Assembly (NCBI GenBank): GCA_001880285.1
Contig: CP016269.1
Coordinates: 1-64,000 of the forward strand
Origin: Flavobacteriaceae bacterium UJ101
Lineage (GTDB): Bacteria; Bacteroidota; Bacteroidia; Flavobacteriales; UJ101
Direction: 5' to 3'
DNA length: 64,000 nt
Shown here: positions 61,248-64,000 of the stretch, one piece after another
How positions within the stretch are numbered: the first letter of the stretch is position 1
Layout of the letters: every line of letters starts with the position of its first letter
Notes under the pieces: generated by a model
The model's input: only the letters and a program-made list of their open reading frames with translations
What the model was told of the DNA's origin: nothing
The model's database searches: none
Made by a program: the position numbers and the translations under genes

Positions 61248-62411
61248 TTAAAAATAATATCCTATGTTGATATTAAAACGCATTTCCCAATTAGCATCAT
61301 CAGTACCCGAAGCTAAAGCATTGGTCCATTCAGGACCTAACCAAGGTTGATCTTTTCCTGCTGCAAAATCAAAATAGGTATATACATTTCCTGCTGTTAC
61401 CATAGCTCCTGTTACATTCATAAAAGAATCATTGAAGCGGTCAATTGCTTTATCCATATAACCAAAATCATTGTAAACGTGAATATTCGATATAGGTCCC
61501 CATTTAACAGGAATAGAATAACCTAGGCCAACTGTATACAACGTAGCTTTAGAAGCAACCAAATAAGGTGCTCCATAAGCCGTCATAGCCACCACATCTT
61601 CTGTTTCTCCTTCTTTATTTTTAGGATTATTATTATAATGTGCTACTTGTGCCTTTGCACCAAATCTTTTCGTATTCAATTCATAATGTGCTGCCATTGC
61701 ATAATGATTCCCTGTTTTTTTTGTATCCAAATTATACAATCCTCCAAACTCACCAGAAACACCTAATTTATGCTTCACCCTTTCATTTCCTAATTTATAC
61801 GCTACTTTAGCATTTACTTGATTTACTTCTTTATTCCGAAGATCCAATACGCCATCTCCATCTAAATCAATGGAACTGACATCATAAGAATAACGACTAT
61901 CAGAAATATCAGTATTAGCTCCAAAACGTAATTCTTCAGCATTTTTAAAGAATGCTACATCGTATTCTAATCGTTCTCCTCTATGTTGAAATTTCACCCC
62001 CATATCATGGTCATCTTCTAATCCCACATAATAATTTAAGCTAAAAAACCAACTATTTGAATTATATTGTGTAATTCCAAAAGGTACTTGTGTTAACCCT
62101 ATTTGTATTTCATCTTTAGGATTAAAATCATAGGCTATCCAACCTTGCTTTAACATTCCTCCTCCAAAATCATCTGAATACAAACGGTATTCGGCATTTA
62201 GTTTAATTCCTTTGTAAGAACCTTTAGCGTTCATTCTAAAAACATCATAGCCAAAATCTCCCCCTCGATCTTGTTGTCCATCTTTCCATGTGGAATAATT
62301 ATAATTAAAGCGTAAAGCTCCTCCTAAACGTAGTTCAGGCTTTTCTTGTGAAAAAGCACATGCAGTAATCAACAAGGATAATAATCCCCATTGATATTTT
62401 TTAAATATCAT
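61248..62411 (-). CDS. Outer-membrane porin-like protein
   Basis: A 387-residue outer-membrane barrel with a signal peptide ending ITACAFSQ, 14-16 predicted amphipathic strands (LGGALRFNYNYSTWKDGQQDRGGDFGY, FNPKDEIQIGLTQVPFGITQYN) and a C-terminal aromatic (NINIGYYF). Resembles phosphate-selective or general porins. An Asp-rich loop (SSIDLDGDGVLDLRN) is of the EF-hand type and may bind calcium. Substrate unknown. The 291 bases upstream (62412-62702) hold no gene, only short weak hairpins (for example 62559-62578). Confidence 0.8.
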   Translation of the reverse strand: MIFKKYQWGLLSLLITACAFSQEKPELRLGGALRFNYNYSTWKDGQQDRGGDFGYDVFRMNAKGSYKGIKLNAEYRLYSDDFGGGMLKQGWIAYDFNPKDEIQIGLTQVPFGITQYNSNSWFFSLNYYVGLEDDHDMGVKFQHRGERLEYDVAFFKNAEELRFGANTDISDSRYSYDVSSIDLDGDGVLDLRNKEVNQVNAKVAYKLGNERVKHKLGVSGEFGGLYNLDTKKTGNHYAMAAHYELNTKRFGAKAQVAHYNNNPKNKEGETEDVVAMTAYGAPYLVASKATLYTVGLGYSIPVKWGPISNIHVYNDFGYMDKAIDRFNDSFMNVTGAMVTAGNVYTYFDFAAGKDQPWLGPEWTNALASGTDDANWEMRFNINIGYYF

Positions 62412-62702
62412 ATTAATACTATTATGGTTTAACTGTTATTATTTGAGATATTTTTCTAAAATATATTAGAAGTGTTTGTTGAAATAAAATAAATTAAATC
62501 ATTTCAAATCAGTAAAATAAACTATATATGAAATATTAAATTCCAGGAGGAATAAAACGTTTAGATAGATTTCTAAACACTAAAAATTGAAAGCAATAAA
62601 TTCGGTTATTTCTCTTTTTGTGAAGTTTATTTATTCTCATATAAGTGTAAAGGTACAGAAAATAAACTCATTAAAACTTATATTTTCTTATCAATCAAAA
62701 AA

Positions 62703-63269
62703 TCATACAGTACTATATAGCTCTCTTTTATTTAAAAAAACCAATGTAATTATATAAAGTAATACAATTGCAAAAGGAATTATAACGAAACGATCATCAG
62801 GAAAAACATACCATAAAAGTACACAAACAAGTGTTCGAGCTACTGAATGGAAAATTCCTACCCAATGTTTGATAATCCATGAAAAAGGGACCCACATAGT
62901 TCCTGTTAAAATCCCTACCGTTAAGGGCAAAGAAGTATAGTCTTGTAGAAAAAAAGGAATGGCAATTGAATAAATCAAAACAGCCTGTCCTACTGAAAAT
63001 AGAAAAAGCGTATCAAATGTATTTTTAGGCTTTGTTTTATCTAAAAAATTTTCCCCTGTAAACTTTGATATAAATAAAGCTAAATATACAATACTCCCTG
63101 TTCCAATGAATAAAATCCATACGGTTGTTTCTACAGGAAATACAAGACCTGAAACACCTATTATCAACCAAATAATTAATCCTGATAAAGGAGTAGCTAT
63201 AAATTTTCTATTAGCAAATTCTTCACGCTGTTCTTCTAATGTTCTCTTCGTTTTAGTATTAGTGTTCAT
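62703..63269 (-). CDS. Membrane protein, DUF7010-like
   Basis: A 188-residue protein with a charged N-terminus (KTKRTLEEQREEFANRKF) and five to six membrane helices (LSGLIIWLIIGVSGLVF, WILFIGTGSIVYLALFI, TLFLFSVGQAVLIYSIAI). Matches the general pattern of the DUF7010 family of uncharacterised membrane proteins. Single gene; function unknown. Confidence 0.75.
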   Translation of the reverse strand: MNTNTKTKRTLEEQREEFANRKFIATPLSGLIIWLIIGVSGLVFPVETTVWILFIGTGSIVYLALFISKFTGENFLDKTKPKNTFDTLFLFSVGQAVLIYSIAIPFFLQDYTSLPLTVGILTGTMWVPFSWIIKHWVGIFHSVARTLVCVLLWYVFPDDRFVIIPFAIVLLYIITLVFLNKRELYSTV

Positions 63270-63369
63270 TTTTCTTACTATTTAGATTGGGTATAAGATA
63301 CTATATATTTTCAAGTCTTACTGTAACTATCATAATATACATTACATTAAAAACACCCCATCTACTCAA

Positions 63370-63407
63370 ATAAAAAAACCTTATTGAATCCTTGATTCAA
63401 TAAGGTT
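63370..63407 (-). terminator. Terminator of purD
   Basis: Perfect 14-base stem AACCTTATTGAATC / GATTCAATAAGGTT with a 3-base loop. On the minus strand it is followed by TTTTTTTA. It lies 29 bases after the purD stop. Confidence 0.92.
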
Positions 63408-63435
63408 ATCTATATATTATTTTAAATAGACCGTA

Positions 63436-64000
63436 TTACAAACCTATATCTTCTCGGTAATACTTAAAGTCAAAACGAATCTTCTTTACATTATCATAGG
63501 CTACTTTTCGAGCTTCTTCTAATGTATCACCATAGCCCACCACATTAATTACACGTCCTCCTGAAGTAATTTGTTTTCCATCTATAAGCTTTGCTCCTGC
63601 AATGTAATAATCAGTATCTACATTATTTAGCCCTGAAATTTCAAAACCTTTATCATAATTCATTGGATAACCTCCAGAAACCATTACTACACAACAAGAA
63701 TGTTGTGGTTTCCATTTTACTGATAATGATTCTTGATTCAATGCTTTTTCTGTAATTTCTAATAAATTGGATTCCATTAATGGCAAAACGGCTTGTGTTT
63801 CAGGATCCCCCATTCGTAAGTTATATTCTAACGAATAAACTCCTTTATCTGTAATCATTAAACCAAAGAAAATCACACCTGAAAAAATTAAATCTTCTTC
63901 TAACAAGCCTTTTAGTGTAGGATTTAAAATATCCTCTATAAAAGCATAATTCACTTCATCTGTTACATAAGGGTTTGGTGCAATAACACCCATACCTCCT
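63436..64000 (-). CDS. purD: Phosphoribosylamine-glycine ligase, C-terminal part (partial)
   Basis: The visible 188 residues are the C-terminal half of PurD, beginning GGMGVIAPNPYV and including VIFFGLMITDKGVYSLEYNLRMGDPETQAVLPLM and the C-terminal domain GGYPMNYDKGFEI. The gene continues beyond the right edge. It makes glycinamide ribotide, the second step of purine synthesis. It ends at a strong terminator. Confidence 0.96.
   Translation of the reverse strand, partial: GGMGVIAPNPYVTDEVNYAFIEDILNPTLKGLLEEDLIFSGVIFFGLMITDKGVYSLEYNLRMGDPETQAVLPLMESNLLEITEKALNQESLSVKWKPQHSCCVVMVSGGYPMNYDKGFEISGLNNVDTDYYIAGAKLIDGKQITSGGRVINVVGYGDTLEEARKVAYDNVKKIRFDFKYYREDIGL

Noticed and set aside
1-64000. CRISPR arrays, insertion sequences, rRNA and tRNA genes
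   Set aside because: I read both strands for spaced repeats, transposase motifs, terminal repeats and T-loop/anticodon patterns and found none I could support.

Overview
This is a 64 kb stretch of chromosome from a low-GC (visibly AT-rich) member of the Bacteroidota, most likely class Flavobacteriia. The evidence is consistent across the window. Several genes are preceded by the Bacteroidota-type promoter (TTTG, about 19-21 bases, TAnnTTTG) and there are no clear Shine-Dalgarno sequences. The gene content is also typical of flavobacteria: the DUF493/DUF6452/DUF6048 block, a GlmU-family protein, bL31 type B, a pirin with a MarR regulator, a bacillithiol-linked YtxJ protein, S9 dipeptidyl peptidase and many lipoproteins. 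Genus cannot be set from the sequence alone. I see no rRNA, tRNA, CRISPR array, insertion sequence or prophage; the window is mostly ordinary core genome.

Layout. 1-4.3 kb: a lipoprotein and AlgE-like porin, then a marR-pirin unit whose control region holds a perfect 24-bp palindrome, and ytxJ. 4.3-9.1 kb: smr, a Dph6-like PP-loop protein, tatC and kdsD on one strand, divergent from recQ. 9.2-17.3 kb: dsbD and tilS, ppx and ppk1, rnz. 17.3-25.4 kb: glgC-glgA (glycogen), crcB and a secreted zincin, mnmA, a membrane protein of unknown family, and a divergent DCC/HTTM pair. 25.4-28.5 kb: a promoter and an adenosylcobalamin riboswitch in front of nrdB-nrdA (class I ribonucleotide reductase). 28.5-36.7 kb: an S74-domain surface protein, a redox/stress cluster (nitroreductase, quinone reductase, Fer4_19, small proteins), a LysR regulator divergent from an SDR and an alpha/beta hydrolase, and a bestrophin. 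36.7-42.1 kb: gamma carbonic anhydrase, thiN, gltA, a DDAH-like enzyme, prfC. 42.1-44.5 kb: a gene-poor stretch of about 650 bases, two small orphan genes and ppk2. 44.5-50.4 kb: envelope genes (GT2, tandem LpxL-like acyltransferases, lipoproteins). 50.4-58.9 kb: AAA ATPase, a second RecQ, fmt, HU, a beta-helix lipoprotein, rpmE2, GlmU-like, methyltransferase, RluA, thioredoxin. 59-64 kb: S9 peptidase, outer-membrane porin, a DUF7010-like membrane protein and the 3' part of purD.

How the genes work together. Storage and energy: PPK1, Ppx and PPK2 make and use polyphosphate, while GlgC and GlgA make glycogen. Thiol redox: DsbD, YtxJ, a DCC protein and a thioredoxin. DNA precursor supply: the B12 riboswitch predicts that this oxygen-dependent reductase is turned down when cobalamin is plentiful, implying a B12-dependent reductase elsewhere. 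Neither reductase subunit here has an ATP-cone. Genome care: two RecQ helicases, one of which has lost all four zinc-binding cysteines. Envelope: lipid A-type acyltransferases, porins and several lipoproteins.

I found no clear new multi-gene defence or mobile system. The best leads for undescribed biology are the membrane/coiled-coil protein at 22571-23542, the riboswitch-controlled cone-less reductase, the marR-ytxJ palindrome, the orphan genes and empty DNA at 42.2-43.5 kb, and the short repeated element around the thioredoxin gene.
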